64,000 nt of DNA from assembly GCF_014652715.1 (NCBI RefSeq), contig NZ_BMZI01000001.1, positions 615,600 through 679,599 of the forward strand. Reading direction: 5' to 3'. How positions within the stretch are numbered: the stretch's first letter is position 1; every line of letters begins with the position of its first letter. Below, piece by piece: positions 56,261-64,000 of the stretch. Source of the DNA: Salinicola rhizosphaerae. Lineage in GTDB: Bacteria; Pseudomonadota; Gammaproteobacteria; Pseudomonadales; Halomonadaceae. The notes below the pieces were generated by a model. The model saw only the letters and a list, made by a program, of their open reading frames with translations. It was not told where the DNA came from and did no database searches. Both the position numbers and the translations under genes were made by a program.

Positions 56261-57174
56261 GTCGCTACAAGATCGCCGCCCAGCTTCTAACGCTGCTCCT
56301 CTTCGCCACGCTGGCGACCTGGCACTATCTGATGCGTCAGTACGACCTGATTCTTCCGCCGTCGCTGCTGGCGATCGCGCTGGCCATCTCGATTCCGCTG
56401 CAGTGGGTCGGACGCCTGCGTCCCGCGCTGGCAGACTATCTGCTGCTGATTGGCGCGCTGGTTCTTTTCGCCATCGAGGCACCCCGTTCGGATCAGGGAA
56501 TGATCTGGGTCGGGCTACCAACGGTGCTCAGCGTTCTGCTGCTGTCACCCGCCCTCGCCCTGCTGCTGAACCTGTGTCTCGTACCCGCCTGGCTGACGTT
56601 ACTCGGCGGGCTGCACTTGACGCTGCTCAACCTCAGCATCGGGTGGTGGGTCGTCGTCATGGCCTCGCTGCTAGTGTTCCAGTTCCAGTCACGCGCGGGT
56701 GCCGTCGAGCGCTCTTCGGCTTCAGCCAGACGGCCGCGGGTGCTGTCTCCGGATTGCGTGCGCCAGAACCTGGATATCGAAATCGCCCGCGCGCACGCGA
56801 TGCGTCGCCCCCTCAGCGCGCTGGTGGTGTATATTCCCCAGCTCGATCAGGCCAGCGACCAGTTCGGCAGCCAGCTTCGCGAACTGCTCTCCGATGCGTT
56901 CGGCGAGCTGATTTCGCACAACAGCCGCCAGAGTGATCTGTTCGGTGCCTATGGCGACAACGTGTTCTGCCTGATTCTGCCCAATTCGGGGGAACCCGGG
57001 GCCGTTGCCGCTGCCAAACGTCTCGCGAATGCGGTGACGACCATCAGTCGCCCGGAGACAGGCCCTCTGGAGAGCCAGAGCCGGGTCTGCACGCTCAAAC
57101 AGGGCGAGGAAGCCGCACAGTTTCTTCGCCGACTGGATGTGGCCGCCCACAAACTGCTGGAACCTCACGCTTGA
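56251..57174 (+). CDS. Membrane protein with degenerate GGDEF-like domain (second of pair)
   Basis: A 307-residue protein with about five spans in residues 10-150 and a cytosolic GGDEF-like domain (residues 165-300). The start LDIEIARAHAMRRPLSALVV and the hairpin SDLFGAYGDNVFCLILPNSG match a diguanylate cyclase in which GGDEF has become GDNVF, so catalysis is unlikely. It then has GAVAAAKRLANAVTTI as in GGDEF proteins. The start is TTG at 56251 with AAGGAGA 7 nt upstream, overlapping the previous stop by 10 nt. Probably forms a sensor pair with the preceding product. Confidence 0.72.
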   Translation: MALSRYKIAAQLLTLLLFATLATWHYLMRQYDLILPPSLLAIALAISIPLQWVGRLRPALADYLLLIGALVLFAIEAPRSDQGMIWVGLPTVLSVLLLSPALALLLNLCLVPAWLTLLGGLHLTLLNLSIGWWVVVMASLLVFQFQSRAGAVERSSASARRPRVLSPDCVRQNLDIEIARAHAMRRPLSALVVYIPQLDQASDQFGSQLRELLSDAFGELISHNSRQSDLFGAYGDNVFCLILPNSGEPGAVAAAKRLANAVTTISRPETGPLESQSRVCTLKQGEEAAQFLRRLDVAAHKLLEPHA

Positions 57175-58577
57175 ACCCGACCCACTGGCTGTACACGCTC
57201 GATCCCACACCGACACTGCTGCTCACCGTCATCGCTACCGTCGCGCTGCTCGAATCGCTGGCCGTCGTCGGCATCATCGTGCCCGGGGTCGTGCTGCTGG
57301 GCGCTGCCGCATCGATTGCAGGGCACGAAGACGTGTCCCTCGCCTGGGTTCTGGTCGCCGGGGTTGTCGGCGCCTTCATCGGTGACAATCTGAGTTTCTG
57401 GCTGGGTCGCACGCAGCGTCACCGTATCCCGCGCTGCTGGCCGTTCAGGCGCCATCCCGAGTGGCTCGAGCGCGGCCACGACTTCTGTCACCGACACGGC
57501 ATGCTATCGGTGGTGCTCGGCCGATTCATCGGCCCGGTGCGCCCCCTGGTGCCCCTGGTCGTCGGCATGCTGTCGATGCCTGCACGCCGTTTTACGATCA
57601 CCAATGCCCTTTCGGCCGTTGCCTGGGCGCCAGTCTATCTCGTGCCGGGTTATTTTCTCGGACGTTCGTGGGAGACCCTGATGGAGCTGCCGCCGGGAGC
57701 GGATCGCTGGCTACTGGTACTGACGATCGGCCTGCTGGCGCTGGCGATCCTCTTCTCCACCCTGCGCTACCAGCTAGGCGCCGAGGGCCGACTGCATCGA
57801 TGGCTGGAGAGAAGAGTGCAGCGCGGCGGCTGGTTCGCGCCTCTTTGGCGCCTCGGCTGCTCGCCTTCGCCCCAGCGCGAGTTTCCACTGGCCTCACTCT
57901 CCCTGCTGCTCACGGCGACGTTGGCACTCATCCTCTGGACTGCCTGGGTACTGGCTCACCATGGGCCGCTCCCCATGGATCGCCAGATCCACTCGCTGGC
58001 CGCGATGCTGGAATATCGCTGGCTGACGGGCGCCAGCGACACGCTGGCAAAAATCGGTGATGCCCTGGGGATCAGTGTATTGCTGGCGCCGTGGCTGCTG
58101 TGGCTCCTGTGGGCAAGACGCTTCGCCGCCCTGCTCCATCTGGCCGGCGCCATGGCACTGATCGCCGTCACCAACACGGTGTTCAAGGCCGCGGCCGGGC
58201 GGGCGCGCCCCGATACGCCGGACTATCTCACCGGTTCGATGTCCTACCCCAGCGCGCACACCTCGACCATCGTGGTGGTCATCGGGCTGACTGCCGCCTT
58301 CGCCGCCCAGGTAATGCCGCGTCGGTATCGCAGCTATGCGTACTGGGCGGCTATCCTGGTCTGCGTGCCGATGGCGCTGTCTCGCCTGGTGATCGGCGTT
58401 CACTGGGCGAGTGATCTGGTGGGCGGCGCACTGCTGGGGCTGGTCGTGTGCGCGCTGACGCGAATCAGCTATCAGCGATTTCAGCGCCCCGACCGCGACA
58501 TGCCACCGTGGCTGTGGCTAGGGCTGGCCTCGCTGGTGCTGGAAACGGCAAGGGTTCTTATCTTCGCGCCAGTCTAG
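57171..58577 (+). CDS. DedA-PAP2 fusion membrane protein
   Basis: A 468-residue protein that joins two lipid-handling modules. Residues 1-205 are DedA/SNARE-associated: IIVPGVVLLGAAASIAG, GDNLSFWLGR and the signature GRFIGPVRPLVPLVVGMLSM. Residues about 240-445 are a PAP2 phosphatase with all three motifs intact: KAAAGRARP (Kx6RP), PSAH, and SRLVIGVHWASD (SRx5Hx3D). DedA proteins act in undecaprenyl-phosphate or phospholipid translocation; PAP2 enzymes dephosphorylate lipid pyrophosphates. The TTG at 57171 overlaps the previous stop (TTGA), so all three genes form one coupled operon. Confidence 0.85.
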   Translation: MNPTHWLYTLDPTPTLLLTVIATVALLESLAVVGIIVPGVVLLGAAASIAGHEDVSLAWVLVAGVVGAFIGDNLSFWLGRTQRHRIPRCWPFRRHPEWLERGHDFCHRHGMLSVVLGRFIGPVRPLVPLVVGMLSMPARRFTITNALSAVAWAPVYLVPGYFLGRSWETLMELPPGADRWLLVLTIGLLALAILFSTLRYQLGAEGRLHRWLERRVQRGGWFAPLWRLGCSPSPQREFPLASLSLLLTATLALILWTAWVLAHHGPLPMDRQIHSLAAMLEYRWLTGASDTLAKIGDALGISVLLAPWLLWLLWARRFAALLHLAGAMALIAVTNTVFKAAAGRARPDTPDYLTGSMSYPSAHTSTIVVVIGLTAAFAAQVMPRRYRSYAYWAAILVCVPMALSRLVIGVHWASDLVGGALLGLVVCALTRISYQRFQRPDRDMPPWLWLGLASLVLETARVLIFAPV

Positions 58578-58613
58578 CGCGACACGTGCTCGCACCCGGC
58601 GACTCTGCCAGTG

Positions 58614-59246
58614 CTACTCACCCCAACGAGGCATCAGCGTCTGTTCGATACCCAGCTGATTGAGGACGCGGGCGACGATAAAATCGATCATGTCTTCCAC
58701 GCTCTGCGGCTGGTGGTAGAACCCCGGCGCCGCCGGCAGCATGACGGCGCCCATCTGGGTGAGCTTGAGCATGTTCTCGAGGTGAACGGCAGAGAGCGGC
58801 GACTCGCGTGGTACCAGAATCAGCGGGCGCCGCTCCTTCAGTGCCACATCGGCGGCACGCTCGATGAGGTTGTTGCTGGCACCACAGGCCACGGCCGAGA
58901 GCGTGCCGGTGGAACAGGGACAGACCACCAGCGCCCGCCAGCGGCCGGAGCCTGACGCGACCGGCGCCATCCAGTCCTCCCGGCCGAAGCAGCGAATCTG
59001 ATCGGGTCCGGCGCGGCACAGCGCCGATAGCGCCTCGGCCAATCGCTCCGGCTGGGCCGGCAAGTCGAATGCCGTCTCCACCGCGATCACCCGGTGCGCC
59101 GCCTTTGAGATCATCACGTAGACTTCGCGGCCCGCCGCGACCAAGCATTCGATCAGCCGGACGCCGTACTGCGCCCCCGAGGCGCCGGTCAGCGCGACCG
59201 CGATGGGTGCGCCGTAGGGTCGCTGAAACGTCTCATCCCCGGTCAT
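58614..59246 (-). CDS. ubiX: Flavin prenyltransferase
   Basis: Makes prenylated FMN, the cofactor of the UbiD decarboxylase in ubiquinone synthesis. The 210-residue protein has PIAVALTGASGAQYGVRLIE, VVCPCSTGTLSAVACGASNN, LIERAADVALKERRPLILVP and RESPLSAVHLENMLKLTQMG, all UbiX hallmarks. Its ATG lies within the last codons of mpl, so the two are coupled. Confidence 0.96.
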   Translation of the reverse strand: MTGDETFQRPYGAPIAVALTGASGAQYGVRLIECLVAAGREVYVMISKAAHRVIAVETAFDLPAQPERLAEALSALCRAGPDQIRCFGREDWMAPVASGSGRWRALVVCPCSTGTLSAVACGASNNLIERAADVALKERRPLILVPRESPLSAVHLENMLKLTQMGAVMLPAAPGFYHQPQSVEDMIDFIVARVLNQLGIEQTLMPRWGE

Positions 59247-60606
59247 GGTGAACCTCCTCGAGCGCGGCGAGCAGTCGCTCGTGAACGCCGCCGAATCCGC
59301 CGTTGGACATCACCACGATACGATCCCCCGGGCGCGCCGCCGCGACGACATCGCGAACCAGTGCTGCCAGGTCATTCTCGACACGACTGCCGGCATGGGC
59401 GGCGACCACCTCAGCCAGCGACCAGTCGAGTCCCGGCGGCTGATACCACCAGACACGATCGGCCGAGGCGACACTCTGGGCCAGCCTGGCCTTCATCGTG
59501 CCCTGGCGCATCGTATTGGAGCGCGGTTCGATGACCGCCAGCAGCCGGCCGCCATAGCGATCGGCGTGCATCCCTTCGAGCGTGGAAGCGATCGCCGTCG
59601 GATGGTGCGCAAAGTCATCGACGACCTGTACGCCGGCAACTTCACCGCGAACTTCCTGGCGTCGCCGGGGTGCCTTGAACGTCTCGAGCGCGCGACAGCC
59701 CTCCGCCAGGGACAGGTCGAAGCGGTTGGCCACCGCCAGCGCGGCAACGGCGTTGAGCGCGTTATGTCGCCCACTCATTGCCCAGCTCACCGGGGCCGAA
59801 TCCCGACCATGATGAACCGAGAACCGCCGGCTGTCGTGGGCATCCATGTCGAGTTGCCAGTCGCTGTCTTGCGCTGTACCGAAGTGACTCACCGGCGTCC
59901 AGCAGCCTCGCTCGAGCACCCGCTTCAGCGCGGGCTGGTCATCGGCCACGACGAGTTGACCATTACCTGGCACGGTTCGCACGAAATGGTGGAACTGGCG
60001 CTCGATAGCCCCCAGATCGTCGAAGATGTCCGCGTGGTCGAACTCGAGGTTATTGAGAATCGCGACATTCGGGCGGTAGTGAACGAATTTGGAGCGTTTG
60101 TCGAAAAACGCCGTATCGTACTCGTCGGCTTCGACCACGAACGGCGACCCCGGCGCCCCCAGGCGAGAGGAGACCCCGAAATTGCGTAGCACCCCGCCGA
60201 CGAGAAACCCCGGCTCGAGCCCCTTGGCCTCCAGCAGCCACGCCAGCAAGCTGGCCATGGTCGTCTTGCCATGCGTGCCGGCAACGGCCACTACCGGCCG
60301 CCCGGGCAGCACATGTTCCGCCAGCCACTGAGGGCCGGATACGTACGGAAGCCTGGCATTCAGCAGCGCCTCGATCTCGGGGTTGCCCCGTGACAGCGCG
60401 TTGCCGACGATGACCAGGTCCGGTGCCGGCGTCAGATTGGCGGCACGATAGCCTTCCTGAAGCTCGATCCCCATCGCCTCGAGCTGCTCGCTCATCGGCG
60501 GATAGACGTTGGCGTCAGAGCCGGTGACCCGGTGGCCCTGCAGCGACGCCAGGCGCGCCAGACTGCCCATGAACGTGCCACAAATGCCAATGACGTGAAC
60601 GTGCAT
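59233..60606 (-). CDS. mpl: UDP-N-acetylmuramate:L-Ala-gamma-D-Glu-meso-DAP ligase
   Basis: Recycles the murein tripeptide by joining it to UDP-MurNAc. The 457-residue Mur ligase begins MHVHVIGICGTFMGSLARLA, has the P-loop VAVAGTHGKTTMASLLAWLL, VVEADEYDTAFFDKRSKFVH, NLEFDHADIFDD and VVDDFAHHPTAI. The ATG at 60606 has GGGAGAG upstream. Together with nagZ it gives the window two recycling enzymes. Confidence 0.96.
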   Translation of the reverse strand: MHVHVIGICGTFMGSLARLASLQGHRVTGSDANVYPPMSEQLEAMGIELQEGYRAANLTPAPDLVIVGNALSRGNPEIEALLNARLPYVSGPQWLAEHVLPGRPVVAVAGTHGKTTMASLLAWLLEAKGLEPGFLVGGVLRNFGVSSRLGAPGSPFVVEADEYDTAFFDKRSKFVHYRPNVAILNNLEFDHADIFDDLGAIERQFHHFVRTVPGNGQLVVADDQPALKRVLERGCWTPVSHFGTAQDSDWQLDMDAHDSRRFSVHHGRDSAPVSWAMSGRHNALNAVAALAVANRFDLSLAEGCRALETFKAPRRRQEVRGEVAGVQVVDDFAHHPTAIASTLEGMHADRYGGRLLAVIEPRSNTMRQGTMKARLAQSVASADRVWWYQPPGLDWSLAEVVAAHAGSRVENDLAALVRDVVAAARPGDRIVVMSNGGFGGVHERLLAALEEVHHDRG

Positions 60607-61019
60607 TCCGCTCTCTCCCTGACTGCAACCGCCGCAACGGAAGGCGGGCTGAAGGTAAATCGGCGAGCCTAGCATGGGCCACCTGAGCGGACCACCGGAA
60701 CCGCGATATCGGTCACGTGGCTGCCACACCCTTCGACGATGATCACGGAAAAGTGGGAGAAAATTGACCGCCGCCAAGCCGGCGCCGGCTTATTAACAGG
60801 CCTACGTCTTTCGGCTATGCTGGGCGCCATCGCAGGGGTCACGTCCCGAGAGACACATATCGCGTCATCCCCGTCAGCGGCGTGGTCACCGCCCCGTCAT
60901 GACCTGCCGCTAGCGTGTGATGACAAGGTCGCACCGACATGGATGTCGGTCTGACTCGCAGCCCGCGGCTGCGCTCAACAACACTCAGAACTTTCGACCT
61001 TCAGGAGATGAATGCCGAC
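60607..61019. other. 413-bp spacer between divergent mpl and pfp
   Basis: No gene is supported. It contains the perfect 16-bp palindrome AAGCCGGC/GCCGGCTT at 60776-60791, close to a TTGACC element at 60764, but no well-spaced -10. The region must carry the promoters of both genes. Confidence 0.6.
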
Positions 61020-62279
61020 ATGGCCAAGCACAACGCCTTCTACGCCCAGTCTGGTGGCGTCACCGCCGTCATCAACGCCAGCGCCTGCGGCGTGATCGAA
61101 GCCTGCCGTCGCCACCCGGATCAGATCGGCCATCTCTACGCCGGCAACAACGGCATCATCGGTGCCCTGCTGGAGGACCTGATCGACACCAGCCAGGAGA
61201 GCGACGAAGCCGTTGCCGCTCTCCGCCATACGCCCGGTGGCGCTTTCGGTTCGTGCCGCTACAAGCTGAAATCGATCGAATCCCATCGCGCGGAGTACGA
61301 ACGCCTCATCGAGGTATTCAAGGCCCACGACATTCGTTACTTCTTCTATAACGGTGGTGGCGACAGCGCCGACACCTGCCTCAAGGTCTCTCAGCTCTCC
61401 GAGACGATGGGCTATCCGCTGACCGCCATCCACGTCCCCAAGACGGTCGACAATGACCTGCCGGTGACCGATAACTCCCCCGGTTTCGGCAGCGTCGCCA
61501 AGTACGTCGCGACATCCACACGCGAAGCCGCGCTGGATATCGAATCGATGTGCGCCACTTCCACCAAGGTATTCATCCTCGAGGTGATGGGCAGACACGC
61601 CGGTTGGATTGCCGCCGCCGGCGCGCTGGCCGGCGAGTCGCCGGAGCAGGCTCCACACGTCATCATTTTCCCGGAGATCGCGTTCGATCGCGATGCCGTG
61701 ATGGCGAAGATCGATGATGCCGTTAGACGTCACGGCTTCTGCGTCGTGGTCGTCTCCGAGGGCGCCCAGTATGCCGATGGCACCTTCCTCGCCGACGCCG
61801 GCAGCACAGACGCTTTCGGTCACAAGCAGCTCGGCGGCGTGGCGCCGGCACTGGCGTCGATGGTCAAGGAAGATCTCGGCCACAAGTACCACTGGGCCGT
61901 CGCCGACTACCTCCAGCGCGCAGCACGCCATATCGCTGCCAAGGTCGATGTCGATCAAGCCTACGCCGTCGGCGAAGCAGCGGTGGAGCTAGCACTCGCC
62001 GGCCAGAACTCGATGATGCCGGCGATCAAGCGCGTCTCCGACACGCCCTACGAGTGGAAGCTGGAACCCGCCCCGCTCTCCGAGATCGCCAATCACGAGA
62101 AGTTCATGCCGCGGGACTACATCAGTGAAGACGGTCTTCACGTCAGCGATGCGGGCCGACGCTATCTGGCACCGCTCATCCTCGGCGAGGACTTCCCGCC
62201 TTTCGAGAACGGATTGCCCAAGGTCGCCAAGCTGAAAAAGGCGAAGGTCGAGCGCAAACTGGGCGACTTTGCTCTCTGA
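61020..62279 (+). CDS. pfp: Diphosphate-dependent 6-phosphofructokinase
   Basis: Phosphorylates fructose-6-phosphate, reversibly, with pyrophosphate instead of ATP. The 419-residue protein has FYNGGGDSADT, where an Asp occupies the ATP-discriminating position, and HVPKTVDNDLPVTDNSPGFG with Lys after Pro, where ATP enzymes have Gly; both point to PPi. Further motifs are EVMGRHAGWIAAAGALAG and PEIAFDRDA. The length matches methylotroph/halophile PPi-PFKs. The ATG at 61020 has AGGAG 12 nt upstream; the ATG at 61008 abuts that box. Confidence 0.92.
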   Translation: MAKHNAFYAQSGGVTAVINASACGVIEACRRHPDQIGHLYAGNNGIIGALLEDLIDTSQESDEAVAALRHTPGGAFGSCRYKLKSIESHRAEYERLIEVFKAHDIRYFFYNGGGDSADTCLKVSQLSETMGYPLTAIHVPKTVDNDLPVTDNSPGFGSVAKYVATSTREAALDIESMCATSTKVFILEVMGRHAGWIAAAGALAGESPEQAPHVIIFPEIAFDRDAVMAKIDDAVRRHGFCVVVVSEGAQYADGTFLADAGSTDAFGHKQLGGVAPALASMVKEDLGHKYHWAVADYLQRAARHIAAKVDVDQAYAVGEAAVELALAGQNSMMPAIKRVSDTPYEWKLEPAPLSEIANHEKFMPRDYISEDGLHVSDAGRRYLAPLILGEDFPPFENGLPKVAKLKKAKVERKLGDFAL

Positions 62280-62342
62280 CGCCCACTCGTCTCGTCTGTC
62301 ATCCTCTTGCGATAGCCTGGGGCACTCTCCCGATAGAAGGCT

Positions 62343-62366
62343 AGCCCGGCATCACGCCGGGCTTTG
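62343..62366. terminator. Terminator between pfp and the convergent aldehyde dehydrogenase
   Basis: Stem AGCCCGGC / GCCGGGCT with an ATCAC loop and a short T-run (TTT) on the plus strand, 63 nt after pfp and 25 nt before the opposing stop. Confidence 0.75.
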
Positions 62367-62390
62367 GCTGAAAGCGTCTTCGGCCAAGCG

Positions 62391-63914
62391 TCAACGCAGC
62401 GTCGGATCGAGCGACATCCATACCGTCTTGATATCGCAATACTCGTCCAGCGAATGATGTGACTTGTCGCGGCCGTTGCCGGACTGCTTGACGCCGCCGA
62501 ACGGCACGGTCATGTCGCCGCCCGCCCAGTTGTTGACGAAGACCTGGCCGGAGTGTAGCCGACGCGACACACGCATGATCCGGTTGACGTCGCGACTCCA
62601 GAGGCCCGCAGCGAGGCCGTAGGCGCTGTCGTTGGCGATGGCCATCGCTTCCGATTCGTTATCGAAGCCAATGACGGACAGCACCGGGCCGAAGATCTCC
62701 TCGCGCGCAATACGCATCGACGCCGTGACGCCGTCGAACACCGTCGGCTCGATGAACAACCCCTCGTTGTTGATCTCGACGGCGCTGCCGCCACCGCGAA
62801 GCACCGCGCCCTCCTCCTGACCCTGGCGAATGTAATCGAGCACCCGCTGGAACTGCGTGCGATCGACGATCGCGCCCATGAAGCTCGCCGGGTCGAGCGG
62901 GTCCCCGGGCTGCATGGCCCTCGCATGGACCAGCACGCGCTCGACGAAGGCATCGCGAATCGTGTTCTCGACCAGCAGACGCGACCCGGCGATACAGACC
63001 TCACCCTGATTGTAGAAAATGGCCTCGGCCGCATGGCGCGCCACGCCGTCGAGATCGTCACAGTCGCCGAAGACGATATTCGGGCTCTTGCCGCCGCACT
63101 CGAGATAGACCCGCTTGAGGTTGGACTGACCGGCGTACTGCATGAGCTGTTTGCCGACGCCGGTCGAGCCGGTGAAAGCGAGACAATCGACGTCCATCGA
63201 GAGCGCCAGCGCCTTGCCCACCGTGTGGCCGAACCCCGGCAACACCTGAAAAACACCATCGGGAATACCCACCTCCAGCGCCAGTTGCGCCAGTCGCAGT
63301 GCCGACAGAGGTGACTTTTCCGACGGTTTGAGTACGACGCTGTTGCCGGCCGCGAGTGCCGGACCGATTTTCCAGGCCGCCATCATCATCGGAAAGTTCC
63401 ACGGCACGATCGACGCCACGACACCCAGCGGTTCGCGAAGAATCAGGCCGAGGCTGCCATCGTCCGTCGGCGCGACTTCCCCGTAGCTCTTGTCGATCAG
63501 CTCGGCGTTATAACGGATGCAGTTGATCGCGCCGCTTAGATCGCTCAGGGCGCTGCCGACCGGCTTGCCCATGTCGAGCGTGTCCAGCAGCGCCAGCTCG
63601 TCGCGATTATCCTCCATGGCCTGGGCCAGTCGCAGCAGGCTCTGCTTGCGCTGGGCAGGCGCCATGCGCGACCAGCGACCGCTGTCGAACGCCGTTCGCG
63701 CTGCGGCCACGGCCTTTTCCGCTTCAGGGGCATCGCAGGCAACCACGTTCGCCAGCACCTCACCCGTCGCCGGGTTGACTGTCTCGAACGTTTCCCCGCT
63801 CGCCGCCTCGACGAACTGGCCATCGATCAAGGCTTGCGTCTGTACGCCTCCCGGCCGCTCGAAGAGCGTCGTGGCCAGCCGCGCCCAGTCGTCACGGGAT
63901 TGATGCTCGCTCAT
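62391..63914 (-). CDS. puuC: Aldehyde dehydrogenase, gamma-glutamyl-gamma-aminobutyraldehyde dehydrogenase type
   Basis: NAD(P)-dependent oxidation of an aldehyde, probably in polyamine catabolism. The 507-residue protein has GVVASIVPWNFPMMMAAWKI, VLKPSEKSPLSALRLAQLAL, FTGSTGVGKQLMQYAGQSNL, the catalytic Glu in YLECGGKSPNIVF, the catalytic Cys in FYNQGEVCIAGSRLLVEN and PFGGVKQSGNGRDKS. GAGGAGG precedes the ATG at 63914. The PuuC assignment rests on overall similarity of the N- and C-termini; related betaine and propionaldehyde enzymes remain possible. No diagnostic neighbour is visible before the window ends at 64000, and the remaining 86 bp hold no recognisable gene. Confidence 0.82.
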   Translation of the reverse strand: MSEHQSRDDWARLATTLFERPGGVQTQALIDGQFVEAASGETFETVNPATGEVLANVVACDAPEAEKAVAAARTAFDSGRWSRMAPAQRKQSLLRLAQAMEDNRDELALLDTLDMGKPVGSALSDLSGAINCIRYNAELIDKSYGEVAPTDDGSLGLILREPLGVVASIVPWNFPMMMAAWKIGPALAAGNSVVLKPSEKSPLSALRLAQLALEVGIPDGVFQVLPGFGHTVGKALALSMDVDCLAFTGSTGVGKQLMQYAGQSNLKRVYLECGGKSPNIVFGDCDDLDGVARHAAEAIFYNQGEVCIAGSRLLVENTIRDAFVERVLVHARAMQPGDPLDPASFMGAIVDRTQFQRVLDYIRQGQEEGAVLRGGGSAVEINNEGLFIEPTVFDGVTASMRIAREEIFGPVLSVIGFDNESEAMAIANDSAYGLAAGLWSRDVNRIMRVSRRLHSGQVFVNNWAGGDMTVPFGGVKQSGNGRDKSHHSLDEYCDIKTVWMSLDPTLR

Positions 63915-64000
63915 GAAAGCCTCCTCGGTGAGTCTCCTTGGCAAGCCCGACACCGCGTGCGAGCAGCGTGTCGGCGTTGCCAGGGTCGAACATGAAAGGT

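Noticed and set aside
63915-64000. 3' end of a further minus-strand gene upstream of the aldehyde dehydrogenase
   Set aside because: One frame stays open to the window edge and stops inside puuC, but 86 bp show no recognisable family.

Overview
The window is a GC-rich, gene-dense chromosomal segment with no phage, insertion sequence or CRISPR array. Gene content and order point to a gammaproteobacterium of the Halomonadaceae type (Halomonas, Salinicola or Chromohalobacter-like). Evidence includes nagZ-psrA-lexA in the pseudomonad/oceanospirillal order, the two-subunit pyruvate carboxylase pycA-pycB next to a LysR gene, a 419-residue PPi-type phosphofructokinase, and the canonical rodA/mrdA/rlmH/rsfS/nadD/proA and lipA/lipB/ybeD/dacA blocks. 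The genus is an inference.

Layout. 1-5.2 kb: ppsA (3' end cut) divergent from its regulator ppsR, then hpt and nagZ. 5.3-8.1 kb: psrA, and a lexA-dinB SOS operon behind two tandem SOS boxes. 8.1-11.7 kb: purU, an RNase J-like nuclease and a small H-NS-like protein, with a 540-bp gap holding a 14-bp repeat array. 11.8-16.3 kb: molybdenum cofactor genes (moaA, moaE, a moaC-moaD fusion, mobB, mobA) downstream of upp. 16.4-19.0 kb: ung, gpt, apt, ribE. 19.1-19.3 kb: a small transcription unit with its own promoter and terminator, encoding no recognised RNA. 19.4-26.0 kb: pyrimidine (Rut) catabolism, with rutABCD, a rutF reduced to a broken remnant, an NCS1 transporter in place of RutG, divergent rutR with a RutR box, and a separate rutE.

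26.2-30.2 kb: metNIQ methionine uptake, free methionine-R-sulfoxide reductase and an isochorismatase-like protein. 30.3-31.5 kb: an HDOD protein and two identical tRNA-Val(GAC) genes. 31.6-36.8 kb: the glycerol regulon glpK, glpF, glpR, glpD with GlpR-type sites. 36.9-43.0 kb: an EEP-family membrane protein, pycB, pycA and a LysR gene with a perfect palindrome, and a GAF protein. 43.3-55.0 kb: lipoate synthesis, then the peptidoglycan elongation and housekeeping block. 55.1-58.6 kb: a 15-bp repeat array, then three overlapping genes encoding two membrane proteins with degenerate GGDEF domains and a DedA-PAP2 fusion. 58.6-64 kb: ubiX, mpl, PPi-dependent pfp and a puuC-type aldehyde dehydrogenase.

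Two themes run across the window. Gluconeogenic and PPi-linked carbon metabolism (ppsA/ppsR, pycAB, pfp, glp) recurs. Intergenic spacers repeatedly contain short contiguous tandem duplications of about 13-16 bp, with related 7-, 22- and 45-bp cases, at roughly ten independent places. The least conventional items are the degenerate-GGDEF/DedA-PAP2 operon, the MoaC-MoaD fusion, the broken rutF, the small RNA candidate at 19.2 kb and the repeat arrays.
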